Positions 41,866 through 50,858 of a stretch of DNA of 64,000 nucleotides are shown here, in pieces. A program made the position numbers and the translations under genes. Numbering within the stretch: the first letter of the stretch is position 1; each line of letters opens with the position of its first letter. The notes below the pieces were generated by a model. It ran no database searches. It saw nothing but the letters and a program-made list of their open reading frames with translations, and was not told where the DNA came from. Location of the stretch: NCBI RefSeq assembly GCF_026341035.1, contig NZ_JAPEOQ010000002.1, positions 3,906,001 to 3,970,000 of the forward strand, given 5' to 3'. This stretch comes from Streptomyces sp. NBC_01016. GTDB lineage: Bacteria; Actinomycetota; Actinomycetes; Streptomycetales; Streptomycetaceae.

Positions 41866-44445
41866 GTGAGCCGCACCGAGAGATCCAACGGATCGTCTTC
41901 TTCGCAAGTCACCCCTGGCAGACGGCAGTTCATCGCTGTCGCCGCCACCGGGGTCGCAGCCGCCGCGCTGCCCACCGCCATGGGCACGGCGGCGTATGCG
42001 AGCCCGGCCTCCGGTACCGATGCCGCACCCCGAGCCGCGACGGGCGCCGTCGAGCCCTTCCCCCTCGACGCCGTCGCCCTGCTGCCCGGCGTCTTCCGCG
42101 ACAACCAGGCGCGCAACACCGCCTATCTGCACTTCGTCGACATCGACCGGCTGCTGCACACCTTCAGGAAGAACGTCGGCCTGCCGTCCGACGCCGAGCC
42201 GTGCGGCGGCTGGGAGGGGCCCGACGTAGAGCTGCGCGGCCACAGCACCGGACATCTGCTGTCCGGGCTCGCGCTGACGTACGCCAACACCGGCGACACC
42301 GGCGCCCGTGACAAGGGACGCAAGCTGGTCGCCGCACTCGCGGAGTGTCAGGAGGCCTCGCCGAAGGCGGGCTTCGGCAAGGGGTATCTGTCCGCGTTCC
42401 CGGAGAGCTTTTTCGACCGGCTCGAAGCCGGGTCCGGGGTCTGGGCGCCGTACTACACCATCCACAAGATCATGGCGGGGCTCGTCGACCAGCACCGTCT
42501 CGCCGGGAGCGAGCAGGCCCTCGACGTGGTGCTGCGGCAGGCGGCCTGGGTGGACAAGCGGACCGGGGCGCTGAGCCACGACCAGATGCAGCGGGTGCTC
42601 CAGACCGAGTTCGGCGGCATGAACGACGTGTTCGCCGATCTGCACGAGATCACCGGTGACAGCAACTGGCTGAAGGTCGCCGAACGGTTCACCCACGACG
42701 TCGTCTTCGACCCGCTCGCGAAGAACGAGGACAAGCTCGCCGGGCTGCACGCCAACACGCAGATACCCAAGATGGTGGGTGCCCTGCGCCTGTGGGAGGA
42801 GGGCCTCGACGACCGCTACCGCACCATCGCCGAGAACTTCTGGCAGATCGTCACCGACCACCACACGTACGTCATCGGCGGCAACAGCAACGGCGAGGCC
42901 TTCCACGAGCCGGACGCCATCGCCGCCCAGCTCTCCAACGGCTGCTGCGAGAACTGCAACAGCTACAACATGCTGAAGCTGACCCGCCTGATGCACTTCC
43001 ACGCGCCGCACCGCGTCGACCTGCTCGACTACTACGAGCGCACCCTCTTCAACCAGATGCTCGGCGAACAGGACCCCGACTCCGCGCACGGCTTCAACAT
43101 CTACTACACCGGCCTCGCGCCGGGCTCGTACAAACAGCAGCCCTCCTTCATGGGCGAGGACCCCAAGGCCTACTCCACCGACTACGACAACTTCTCCTGC
43201 GACCACGGCAGCGGGATGGAGACGCACGCGAAGTTCGCCGAGACCGTCTTCTCGCACGACGACGAGCGGCTCCTGGTGAACCTGTTCGTACCGGCGGAGG
43301 TGAAGTGGAAGGCGAAGGGGGTGAGTTGGCGGCAGACGACCGGCTTCCCCGACAAGGCCTCCACCACGCTCACCGTCACGGCAGGCACCGCCGAGCACGA
43401 ACTGCGGGTGCGGATCCCGTCCTGGACGAAGGGGGCGCGCGTCACGCTCAACGGCCGGGCCCTCGGCGACCGTCCCAAGGCGGGCAGCTGGTTCGCGCTG
43501 CGCCGCCGCTGGAAGGCCGGTGACCGGATCGAGGTCACCCTCCCCATGCGGCTCGTCATCGAGCCGACGCCCGACGACCCGGACGTACAGGCCGTGTTGT
43601 ACGGGCCGGTGGTGCTCGCCGGGCAGTACGGCGACCGGGGCGCGATGCGGATGCCCCGGCTCGACCCGAAGTCGGTGAAGCAGACGGCCGCCGCGCCGAT
43701 GAGATTCACGGCGCGGGCCGACGATGAGAACGTCACCCTCCTGCCCATCGCCCGCACCCACCACGTGTACTACACGGCCTACTGGTTGACGGGCGAACCG
43801 CCGCCCCCGCCACCGGAGTTCGCCGCCTGGCACCGCTTCGACGAGACCTCCGGAACGACCGCCGCCGACGCGACGGGCAACGGCAAGACCGCCCAGTTGG
43901 TGGCCGGCGCGACCTGGACGACCGGCGGGAAGACCGGCGGCGCCGTCGCCCTCAACGGGTCCGACGGCTACGTGAAGTTGGCCGACGACATGCTGGCCGG
44001 CGCGACCGCGTACTCGGTGGCGACCTGGGTGAAGCTCGACGGGACGCCCGAGACGTGGACACGCGTATTCGACATCGGCAGCGGGGCCTCCGCCAACCTG
44101 TTCCTGACACCACGCTCCGACGCCGACACCCTGCGGTTCGCGATCACCGCCGGCGGCGCAGGGGCGGAGGAGCGCATCGACGTCGACCAACTCCCCACCG
44201 ACACCTGGGTGCACGTGGCGCTGACGTACGGGAACGGCACGGCCGTGCTGTACGTCGACGGCGAGGAGAAGGGCCGCAACGAACATGTCACCGCGCAGCC
44301 GGACATGTTCGGCAACCACATCCGCGCCGGATACCTCGGCAAGTCCCAGTACGCCGACCCGTATCTGAAGGGCGCGCTCGACGACCTCCGGGTGTACGGG
44401 AAGACGCTGACGGCCGCGGAGGTGGCCGAACTGGCCGGGGCCTGA
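41866..44445 (+). CDS. secreted GH127-type beta-L-arabinofuranosidase with C-terminal LamG domain
   Basis: The 859-residue protein has a twin-arginine-like signal (GRRQFIAVAATG, residues ~18-45, signal end near AYA). A DUF1680/GH127 catalytic domain (about 65-650) contains ETEFGGMNDV-type sequence, CNSYNML and SCDHGSGMETHAKF. A LamG/concanavalin-like domain occupies about 660-857. In characterised GH127 enzymes the last motif has two adjacent cysteines, the nucleophile and a zinc ligand; here the second is Asp. GTG 41866 has GAGGAG 5 nt upstream. It likely releases L-arabinofuranose from plant glycans outside the cell. A strong terminator follows. Confidence 0.88.
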   Translation: MSRTERSNGSSSSQVTPGRRQFIAVAATGVAAAALPTAMGTAAYASPASGTDAAPRAATGAVEPFPLDAVALLPGVFRDNQARNTAYLHFVDIDRLLHTFRKNVGLPSDAEPCGGWEGPDVELRGHSTGHLLSGLALTYANTGDTGARDKGRKLVAALAECQEASPKAGFGKGYLSAFPESFFDRLEAGSGVWAPYYTIHKIMAGLVDQHRLAGSEQALDVVLRQAAWVDKRTGALSHDQMQRVLQTEFGGMNDVFADLHEITGDSNWLKVAERFTHDVVFDPLAKNEDKLAGLHANTQIPKMVGALRLWEEGLDDRYRTIAENFWQIVTDHHTYVIGGNSNGEAFHEPDAIAAQLSNGCCENCNSYNMLKLTRLMHFHAPHRVDLLDYYERTLFNQMLGEQDPDSAHGFNIYYTGLAPGSYKQQPSFMGEDPKAYSTDYDNFSCDHGSGMETHAKFAETVFSHDDERLLVNLFVPAEVKWKAKGVSWRQTTGFPDKASTTLTVTAGTAEHELRVRIPSWTKGARVTLNGRALGDRPKAGSWFALRRRWKAGDRIEVTLPMRLVIEPTPDDPDVQAVLYGPVVLAGQYGDRGAMRMPRLDPKSVKQTAAAPMRFTARADDENVTLLPIARTHHVYYTAYWLTGEPPPPPPEFAAWHRFDETSGTTAADATGNGKTAQLVAGATWTTGGKTGGAVALNGSDGYVKLADDMLAGATAYSVATWVKLDGTPETWTRVFDIGSGASANLFLTPRSDADTLRFAITAGGAGAEERIDVDQLPTDTWVHVALTYGNGTAVLYVDGEEKGRNEHVTAQPDMFGNHIRAGYLGKSQYADPYLKGALDDLRVYGKTLTAAEVAELAGA

Positions 44446-44450
44446 GGACC

Positions 44451-44490
44451 GCGGGGCGGGTGGGGGCACGCCGATCCCCACCCGCCCCGC
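44451..44490. terminator. strong bidirectional terminator after GH127
   Basis: A perfect 15-bp stem (GCGGGGCGGGTGGGG with its complement) and a 10-nt loop lies between the converging GH127 and symporter genes. Confidence 0.8.
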
Positions 44491-44497
44491 TCCACCG

Positions 44498-45958
44498 TCA
44501 GCGCAGCGCGGCCGGCTCCTCGTCCGGGGTGTCCGCGGCTCCCGGCCGGGGCGCGGGCACCGACACCAGCGGCGGCTCCGTGGCACACGGCCGGGACCGG
44601 GCGAGCGCGCTCAGGCCGAAGGTGAGCAGGGCGTTCAACACCACTGTGACGAGGCCCGCGTTGACCCCGCCGAGGTCGGGCTCGACCACGTACAGGACCA
44701 GGGAGGCGGCGACACCCGCGATCATGCCGGTCGCCACCGCCCACGCCCGCACCCGCCGGAAGAACAGCAGGGCGAACCAGCCCGGGATCAGCTGGCCCAG
44801 CAGGTAGTACGTCAGGTTGAGCACGGTCAGCATCAGCGACGACGCCGTCAGTGTCAGCACGGCGGCCGCCACCAGGAACACCGCGACGGCCAGCGTCGTC
44901 CACCGCCGCTGGGCCTCCGGGCGCAGGTTCGGCGCGAGGTTGCGGGAGACGATGCCACCGATCGACAGCGCCGTCACCGCGAGGACCAGCACCCCGGAGA
45001 GGCCCGCGCCGCCCGCGACCACACCCACCAGCCAGTTCGGCAGCACATCACGCACGACCTCCATGAACACCGTGTTGGGATCGGCGACATGCTTGCCGGC
45101 CGTGTACGCGAAGTAGGCCGTGGCCACCAGGAACGGGTACATCAGCATGTACGACGGCATCCACACCGTCGAGGACTTGATGGCCCGCTCGGAGCGTGCG
45201 GTGAAGATGTAGCCCGCGGAGAAGCCCAGATAGAAGGTGACCGCCTGGAAGACGATGGTGGTCAGCGCGAACACCATCGGGCTGCCCGACATGGTGACCT
45301 GCGCGCGCGGCACGGCCGCCGGATCCGTGACCGCCTCGATGCCACCGCCCGCGACGAGCGCGGCGACACCCGCGGCCACCACACCCAGCACCATGAGCCC
45401 GTCCTTGAGGATGGACACGAACGCCGGGGACCGCACCCCGGACACGGCGACGTACAGGAACGCCATCACGCCCGCGAGGATCACCGCCTGCACCGGCGTG
45501 ATCGGCAGCCCGAGCGCCGTAAGGACCACCTGCATGCCGATGAACTGGTACTGGCCCCACGGCACCAGGGCCACCAACAGGGCCAGCGCCGTGATGAGTT
45601 CGAGGCCGCGGCTGCGGAAGTGGCGGCCGAACACGTCGGGGATGGTCATCGCGTCGTAGCGCACCCCGGCCCTCCAGATCAGCGGAGCCACGTAATAGCC
45701 GAGCGGATAGGCCAGCAGGATGTAGCCGAGGAACCAGACGCCGTAGCTGGCGCCCTTGGCGTAGATCCCGGCCGGGAAACCGATCATCGTGCCGATGCTG
45801 TACACCTCGCCGACCGCGAGGAAGTACAGCAGCCACGGCGGGAACGAACGGCCGCCGACCAAGTACTCGCTGATGGACACCTTGCGGATGCCGCGCCGGG
45901 CGCTGAACGCCACGAGGACCGAGAGCACCATGATGACGAAGAAGACCGTGGCGATCAT
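44498..45958 (-). CDS. sodium:solute symporter (SSS family)
   Basis: The 486-residue membrane protein has about thirteen hydrophobic segments and SSS features: the YLVGGRSFPPWLLYF region in helix 1-2 and GGAGLSGVLVLAVTALS in the middle. It imports an organic solute with sodium or protons. Its start overlaps the DUF3311 stop (ATGA), the usual partnership in which the small DUF3311 protein accompanies this symporter type. The amidohydrolase upstream is coupled in the same way. The substrate is unknown; an amide or an acylated amine would fit the amidohydrolase. Confidence 0.9.
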   Translation of the reverse strand: MIATVFFVIMVLSVLVAFSARRGIRKVSISEYLVGGRSFPPWLLYFLAVGEVYSIGTMIGFPAGIYAKGASYGVWFLGYILLAYPLGYYVAPLIWRAGVRYDAMTIPDVFGRHFRSRGLELITALALLVALVPWGQYQFIGMQVVLTALGLPITPVQAVILAGVMAFLYVAVSGVRSPAFVSILKDGLMVLGVVAAGVAALVAGGGIEAVTDPAAVPRAQVTMSGSPMVFALTTIVFQAVTFYLGFSAGYIFTARSERAIKSSTVWMPSYMLMYPFLVATAYFAYTAGKHVADPNTVFMEVVRDVLPNWLVGVVAGGAGLSGVLVLAVTALSIGGIVSRNLAPNLRPEAQRRWTTLAVAVFLVAAAVLTLTASSLMLTVLNLTYYLLGQLIPGWFALLFFRRVRAWAVATGMIAGVAASLVLYVVEPDLGGVNAGLVTVVLNALLTFGLSALARSRPCATEPPLVSVPAPRPGAADTPDEEPAALR

Positions 45959-46215
45959 CGGGACACCTCTTCCGAGGAGTTCGGTGTGTCCTCGGGGTAG
46001 TGCTTCCGGTCCATCCGCCACGCCAGCTTCAGACACAGGGTGGTCAGCGGGAAGCAGGCGAACACCCACAGGAACAGCAGCGGGATGCCCGCCACGTACA
46101 CGTCCGTGTTCGCGAGCAGCGGCATGACCACGAGGAGCGCGAACGAGGGGACACCGAGGCCCAGCCAGAGGCTGCGGGGGAGACGGCGTGTGGGCTCGGT
46201 CGGTGGTGAACTCAT
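45955..46215 (-). CDS. DUF3311 small membrane protein
   Basis: The 86-residue protein has two predicted membrane helices (about 16-35 and 41-62) separated by a short loop, with basic residues at the N-terminus and an acidic C-terminus. DUF3311 proteins are typically encoded directly before sodium:solute symporters and may be an accessory subunit. Here it overlaps the amidohydrolase stop by 4 nt and the symporter start by 4 nt, so all three are made in step. Confidence 0.85.
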   Translation of the reverse strand: MSSPPTEPTRRLPRSLWLGLGVPSFALLVVMPLLANTDVYVAGIPLLFLWVFACFPLTTLCLKLAWRMDRKHYPEDTPNSSEEVSR

Positions 46216-47891
46216 CGCGCGCCTCCGGGAGTTCGTTCCCAGACGACGTCGCCGCCGATGACCGTCGCCTCGACCGTCAGATCGCGCAGGCTGAGCTCGC
46301 CGCCGGCAGTCGGGTCCTCGGACAGGACCGTGACATCGGCCAGCTTGCCCGGCTCCAGGGTTCCCTTGCGGTCCTCCTCGAAGGCCAGCTTGGCCGCCTC
46401 GCTGGTGTAGGCGCGCAGCGCGGTCTCCGCGTCGACCCGCTGCTCGGGGCCGAGTTGGTGGCCGTCGTGGGTCATCCGGTCGACCGCACACCACATGCCC
46501 TCGAGCGGCGGCACCGGGACCACGGGTGTGTCCGAGTGCAGGCCGAAGGTGACGCCGTGACGGCGGGCCGAGGCCAACGGGTCGATGCGGGCCGCCCGTT
46601 CGGGGCCGAGGAAGCGGTCGCGGTGCCGGTCGCCCCAGTAGTAGACGTGCTTGACGAAGAACGAGGCGTGCACACCGGCCCGAGCCATGTCCGCGAGCTG
46701 CCGCTCACCCGCCATCTGGCAGTGCTCGATGCGGTGGCGCCGGTCCGCGGACTCCGGGTCCAGGCCCAGCTTCTGGTACGCGTCGAGGATGGCCTGGATC
46801 GCGCCGTCGCCGTTGCCGTGCACGGCGACCTGCCAGCCCGCCTCGTGCAGCGTCGCGATCCGCCGGGACAGGTCGTCCGGCGGGAAGATCAGCAGCCCGT
46901 GCTTGTCCGGGGCGCACGCGTAGCCGTCCGAGACACACCCCGTCAGGCCCTGGATCGAGCCGTCCGCCCACATCTTGACGCCGGCCACCCGGAACTCGTC
47001 GTCCCCGAGCCCCGCGACGGCCGACTCCACGGGGCTGAGCCGCCCCTGTGCCAGCTCCGGGAACAGGTCCTGCACCAGGTACGCCTGGATCCGGTTGCGC
47101 AGCCGACCGGTGAGCCGGGCCCTGCGGTAGGCGTCGAGTTCGCCGGGGCCGCCTTGGAGGCCGAGTCCCGTGTCGTGAACCGTGGTGACACCCGCCGCCA
47201 GATACGCGTCACCGGCCCGCCCGATCGCGTCGGCCAGGTCGTCCACGCCGGGCTTCGGCATGCCCGCGTACGCGGCGAACGCGGCGGTCTCCGCGAGCAC
47301 ACCGGTCGGCTCGCCCTTCGCGTCGCGGACGATGACACCCCCGACCGGGTCGGGGGTGTCCCGGTTGATGCCCAGGCGCCCGAGGGCCGCCGAGTTGAGC
47401 ACGCAGAAGTGGCCCGAGATGTGCTGCAGACACACCGGATGATGCGGCGAGACCGGGTCCAGATCGGCGCGCGTGGGGTGCCGGTCGTCGGCCAGGAGCG
47501 TGTCGTCGTAGCGGTAGCCGCGGATCCACTCGCCCCGCTCGGTGTGCCCGGCGGCCTGCTCGACGCGGGCCACGATGTCCGCGATCCGGTCGTTCGGCGG
47601 ACTGCCCGCGTCGACCTCCGCGGCGAGGGTCAGGCCGAAGAACGTGGGGTGGTTGTGGGTCTCGATGAACCCCGGCACGGCGCACCGGCCGCTCAGATCG
47701 CGCAGCGTGGTGGCGGGACCGGCGAGGGTGAGGATGTCGGCGTCCGAACCGACGGCGAGCACCTTGCCGTCGCGGGCGGCCAGCGCCGTGCCGGTGTGCC
47801 CGGCGCGGTCCAGGGTGCGCACGGTGCCGCCGTGCAGGATCGTGTCGGCGGCGTGCAGGGGATCGGCGGGGCGGGGGAGGAGGCTCGGCAC
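46212..47891 (-). CDS. YtcJ-like amidohydrolase
   Basis: The 559-residue protein has the YtcJ/amidohydrolase-3 pattern: a beta-sandwich start, the metal-binding ETHNHPTFFGL near residue 77, VKMWADGSIQG with the central Lys, RIEHCQ with a His, HSDTPVVPVPPL with a metal-site Asp region, and a C-terminal GTLEPGKLADVTVLSEDP. Family members hydrolyse N-formyl or N-acyl amides and related compounds. GTG 47891 begins the gene. It heads the amidohydrolase-DUF3311-symporter operon and lies behind the terminator that follows xsc, so it probably has its own promoter in 47892-47988. Confidence 0.88.
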   Translation of the reverse strand: MPSLLPRPADPLHAADTILHGGTVRTLDRAGHTGTALAARDGKVLAVGSDADILTLAGPATTLRDLSGRCAVPGFIETHNHPTFFGLTLAAEVDAGSPPNDRIADIVARVEQAAGHTERGEWIRGYRYDDTLLADDRHPTRADLDPVSPHHPVCLQHISGHFCVLNSAALGRLGINRDTPDPVGGVIVRDAKGEPTGVLAETAAFAAYAGMPKPGVDDLADAIGRAGDAYLAAGVTTVHDTGLGLQGGPGELDAYRRARLTGRLRNRIQAYLVQDLFPELAQGRLSPVESAVAGLGDDEFRVAGVKMWADGSIQGLTGCVSDGYACAPDKHGLLIFPPDDLSRRIATLHEAGWQVAVHGNGDGAIQAILDAYQKLGLDPESADRRHRIEHCQMAGERQLADMARAGVHASFFVKHVYYWGDRHRDRFLGPERAARIDPLASARRHGVTFGLHSDTPVVPVPPLEGMWCAVDRMTHDGHQLGPEQRVDAETALRAYTSEAAKLAFEEDRKGTLEPGKLADVTVLSEDPTAGGELSLRDLTVEATVIGGDVVWERTPGGAR

Positions 47892-47925
47892 GGATGATCA
47901 CCACCAGGGGAGAGGGACGGAGGGC

Positions 47926-47954
47926 GGGGCGCCCGCACCGACCGCGGGCGCCCC
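47926..47954. terminator. terminator hairpin after xsc
   Basis: A perfect 11-bp stem (GGGGCGCCCGC / GCGGGCGCCCC) with a 7-nt loop lies between the xsc stop and the amidohydrolase start. Confidence 0.65.
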
Positions 47955-47988
47955 GGACGTGCTCGTACAGCGATCGGACGTACAGCGA

Positions 47989-49815
47989 TCAGACGTAGTC
48001 CTGGTACTTGTCGAGGTGCCTGACCGGCTTCGACAGGGCGTCGCGGCGGAACGGGTCGCCCAGCTCACGGGTCGTCATGACCTCGATGACCGTGGTGCGC
48101 CCCTCGTCCATCTGCGCCGCGACCGCCTTGCTCAGCGCCGGGCCGACGTCCTCGAGCCGGTCCACGATCACGCCGTCGGCGCCCATCGCGCGGGCGATCC
48201 CGGCGAACGACTCGCTCTCCAACTCGCCCGCGACGAACCGGCGGTCGTAGAAATCGACCTGGTTCTTCTTCTCGGCGCCCCACTGCCGGTTGTGGAAGAC
48301 CACCGCGGTCACCGGGATGTCGTGCCGCACCGCTGTCATGATCTCGCCCATGCTCATGCCCCAGGCGCCGTCGCCCGCGTAGGCGACCGCCGGGCGCTCG
48401 GGCGCGGCCAGTTTGGCGCCGATGATCGTCGGCAGCGCGTAGCCGCAGTTGCCGAAGGACATCGGGGCGAAGAAGGACCGCGGCTCCTCGAAACGGAGAT
48501 AGCTGTGCGCGATCGAGTTGATGTTGCCGATGTCGGTGGAGACCATCACCCGCTCCGGCAGCGCCTTCTCCAGCTCGCGCAGCACCTGACGCGGGTGCAG
48601 CCAGGAGCCGTCCTCGCCGTCCTGCTCGGCGATCATGTCGAGGCTGTACGCGTCCGTCTCGTGGATCCAGCCGTCCAGCTCCTTCTCCCAGGCGTCCTTC
48701 TCCGCGTGGATGGTCGCCGAACGCCGGGCGCGGGTCCCCTCGCAGACGAGGTCACGGCCGTCGAGCCGGTGCACGAGGGACTGCGCCGCGGCGCCCGCGT
48801 CCCCGCAGATCCCGACCTCGATCTTCTTGACGAGGCCCAGCATGCGATGGTCCGCGTCGATCTGGATGATCTTGGCGTTCTTGGGCCAGTACTCCATGCC
48901 GTACTGCGGCAGCGTGCCGAACGGGCCGAGCCGGGTGCCGAGCGCGACCACCACATCGGACTGCGCGAGCAGCTTCATGCCCGCCTTGGAACCCTGATAG
49001 CCGAGCGGTCCGCACCACAGCGGGTGACTCGCGGGGAACGAGTCGTTGTGCTGGTACGAGTTGACGACCGGCGCGCCGAGCCGCTCGGCCAGCGCCTTCG
49101 CCTGCTCGACCGCGTCGCCCATGACGACACCGCCACCGGAGATGATCACCGGGAACTCGGCCTCGGCGAGCAGCCGCGCCGCCTCCTCCAGGCTGCGCTC
49201 ACCGCCAGGGCCCCGGTCGAGGCGGGACGGGCGCGGGATCTCGGCCTCGATGTCGCCGTAGAAGTGGTCGCGCGGGATGTTGAGCTGCGTCGGACCCATC
49301 TCGCTCATCGCCCGGTCGAAGGCGCGGCCCGTCAGCTCCGCCATCCGGCGCGGATTGTTCACGTGCGCCTGGTACTTGGTGAACTCCTCGAACATCGGGA
49401 GCTGATTGGTCTCCTGGAAGCCACCGAGCCCCATGCCCATCGTGCCCGCCTCGGGCGTGACGACGACAACGGGGGAGTGTGCCCAGTAGGCCGCCGCGAT
49501 CGCGGTGACGCAGTTGGAGATCCCCGGACCGTTCTGGCCGATCACCACGCCGTGCCGGCCACTGGCCCGCGCGTAGCCGTCCGCCATGTGGCCCGCGCCC
49601 TGCTCGTGCACGACCGGGATCAGCTGGATGCCGGCCGGCGCGAAGATGTCCATCGCGTCCATGAAGGCCGAGCCCATGATGCCGAAGATGTCCTTGACGC
49701 CGTGCGAGACCAGGGTCTCCACGAACGACTCGGAAGGGGTCATCCGTTGCACGCCGGCGGCCACCTGACGGCCGTCCTCGGTCGTGAACTGGGGTTGGGG
49801 CGCACTGCTGGTCAT
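47989..49815 (-). CDS. xsc: sulfoacetaldehyde acetyltransferase
   Basis: The 608-residue TPP enzyme opens (after a short tail) with MTPSESFVETLVSHGVKDIFGIMGSAFMDAMDIF, a block characteristic of Xsc. The activating Glu is in VVHEQGAGHMADGYA, and the Mg/TPP motif is GDGAWGMSMGEIM to FHNRQWGAEKKNQ. Xsc converts sulfoacetaldehyde and phosphate to acetyl phosphate and sulfite. Its length suits the family (about 590-610). The IclR regulator is divergent, and the aminotransferase, alanine dehydrogenase and permease for taurine lie within 7 kb, which supports the call. The stop codon lies in a 15-bp duplication (47965-47994). No phosphate acetyltransferase gene is visible. Confidence 0.93.
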   Translation of the reverse strand: MTSSAPQPQFTTEDGRQVAAGVQRMTPSESFVETLVSHGVKDIFGIMGSAFMDAMDIFAPAGIQLIPVVHEQGAGHMADGYARASGRHGVVIGQNGPGISNCVTAIAAAYWAHSPVVVVTPEAGTMGMGLGGFQETNQLPMFEEFTKYQAHVNNPRRMAELTGRAFDRAMSEMGPTQLNIPRDHFYGDIEAEIPRPSRLDRGPGGERSLEEAARLLAEAEFPVIISGGGVVMGDAVEQAKALAERLGAPVVNSYQHNDSFPASHPLWCGPLGYQGSKAGMKLLAQSDVVVALGTRLGPFGTLPQYGMEYWPKNAKIIQIDADHRMLGLVKKIEVGICGDAGAAAQSLVHRLDGRDLVCEGTRARRSATIHAEKDAWEKELDGWIHETDAYSLDMIAEQDGEDGSWLHPRQVLRELEKALPERVMVSTDIGNINSIAHSYLRFEEPRSFFAPMSFGNCGYALPTIIGAKLAAPERPAVAYAGDGAWGMSMGEIMTAVRHDIPVTAVVFHNRQWGAEKKNQVDFYDRRFVAGELESESFAGIARAMGADGVIVDRLEDVGPALSKAVAAQMDEGRTTVIEVMTTRELGDPFRRDALSKPVRHLDKYQDYV

Positions 49816-49904
49816 GGAGTTTCCACCCTTCGACGTGCTGTCGGTGCTGGTGCGGGGTGGCGCATGTTCAGTGGGGGCGAGCAGGTTCCGGGATCCGGTA
49901 CGCG

Positions 49905-49925
49905 GTGTTCCCAAAAGCGGGACAC
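49905..49925. promoter_or_regulatory. candidate IclR operator in the xsc/iclR divergent region
   Basis: GTGTTCCC-AAAAGC-GGGACAC is an imperfect dyad (one extra T in the left arm). A related CGGGAC after AAATC occurs 60 bp further on at 49976-49984. It lies 90-110 nt upstream of the xsc start. Confidence 0.35.
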
Positions 49926-50075
49926 GTCGAGGACCGTAGAGCGGGCATCTCGGCAGCGTCAACCGTGCGTACCGAAATCCGGGACGTGCTGCTACGTTCG
50001 GGGGCCTGTTCAGGGGTCTGTTCAGTGGCCTGGTCGGAGAGTCGCCAACTGGCCATCGGTGAGGGAGAGTTGAGG

Positions 50076-50855
50076 ATGGTGCACATGGAGGACGGAACCC
50101 CGGCCCTGCGCCTGTTCGCCCTGCTGGAACACATCGCCCGCACCGACCGCCTGGTCACCCTGACCGAGCTGGTTGCCGAGACCGGCCTGCCCAAGCCCAC
50201 CGTGCACCGGATGCTGCAGCAGCTGGAGGGCGCGGGGCTCCTCGACCGACAGGGCGACGGCCGCCGCTACGGCGCGGGCGGCCGGCTGCGCACCTTCGCG
50301 GAGGACCTGCTCAGCCACGGCGCCCACCACGCGGCCCGGCATGCCGTCCTTCGCCACCTCGTCGACGAGATCGGCGAGACCTGCAACCTGACCGCGCCGG
50401 CCGGGCCGGAGGTCGTCTACCTCGACCGCGTCGAGACCCCCGAGCCGCTGCGTTTCGCCCTGCGGCCCGGCTCCCGCGTCCCGGTGCACTGCAGCGCGAG
50501 CGGAAAGCTGATCCTCGCGTTCCTGCCCGCCGCCCAGCGCCGCAAGATCCTCACCGCGGCCCCGCTGAAGGCGTTCACCGCGCGCACCCGCACCGACCCC
50601 GACGCCCTGGAGGTCGAGCTCGACCAGGTGCGCAGGGATGGATTCGCCCTGGACGACGAGGAGTTCCTGCCCGGCCTCGTGTGCGCCGCCGTGCCCGTGC
50701 CCCGCGAGCCGGACGGTGACCCGGCCGGATCGCGGGTGCGTCAGTGCGTCGCCCTCCAGGCGCCCGCCGTACGGGTCAGTGTGGAGCGGGCCGTCGAACT
50801 GGTGCCAATGCTGCGGCAGGCGGCCGAACGCATCGCCCGGGTCGAGGCGGACTGA
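50076..50855 (+). CDS. IclR-family transcriptional regulator
   Basis: The 259-residue protein has an N-terminal winged helix-turn-helix (LVTLTELVAETGLPKPTVHRMLQQLEGAGLL) and a C-terminal IclR effector domain (ETCNLTAPAGPEVVYLDRVE, VPVHCSASGKLILAF). The ATG at 50076 has GAGGGAGAG upstream; ATG 50085 is also possible. It is divergent from xsc and likely controls it, perhaps sensing sulfoacetaldehyde, sulfoacetate or acetyl phosphate, which is inference. Its stop lies 3 nt from the stop of the convergent MocR gene. Confidence 0.92.
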   Translation: MVHMEDGTPALRLFALLEHIARTDRLVTLTELVAETGLPKPTVHRMLQQLEGAGLLDRQGDGRRYGAGGRLRTFAEDLLSHGAHHAARHAVLRHLVDEIGETCNLTAPAGPEVVYLDRVETPEPLRFALRPGSRVPVHCSASGKLILAFLPAAQRRKILTAAPLKAFTARTRTDPDALEVELDQVRRDGFALDDEEFLPGLVCAAVPVPREPDGDPAGSRVRQCVALQAPAVRVSVERAVELVPMLRQAAERIARVEAD

Positions 50856-50858
50856 AGG

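Noticed and set aside
41821..44586. A 921-codon open frame on the - strand
   Set aside because: It is antisense to the GH127 gene and reads as low-complexity Arg/Val/Gly/Asp-rich sequence.
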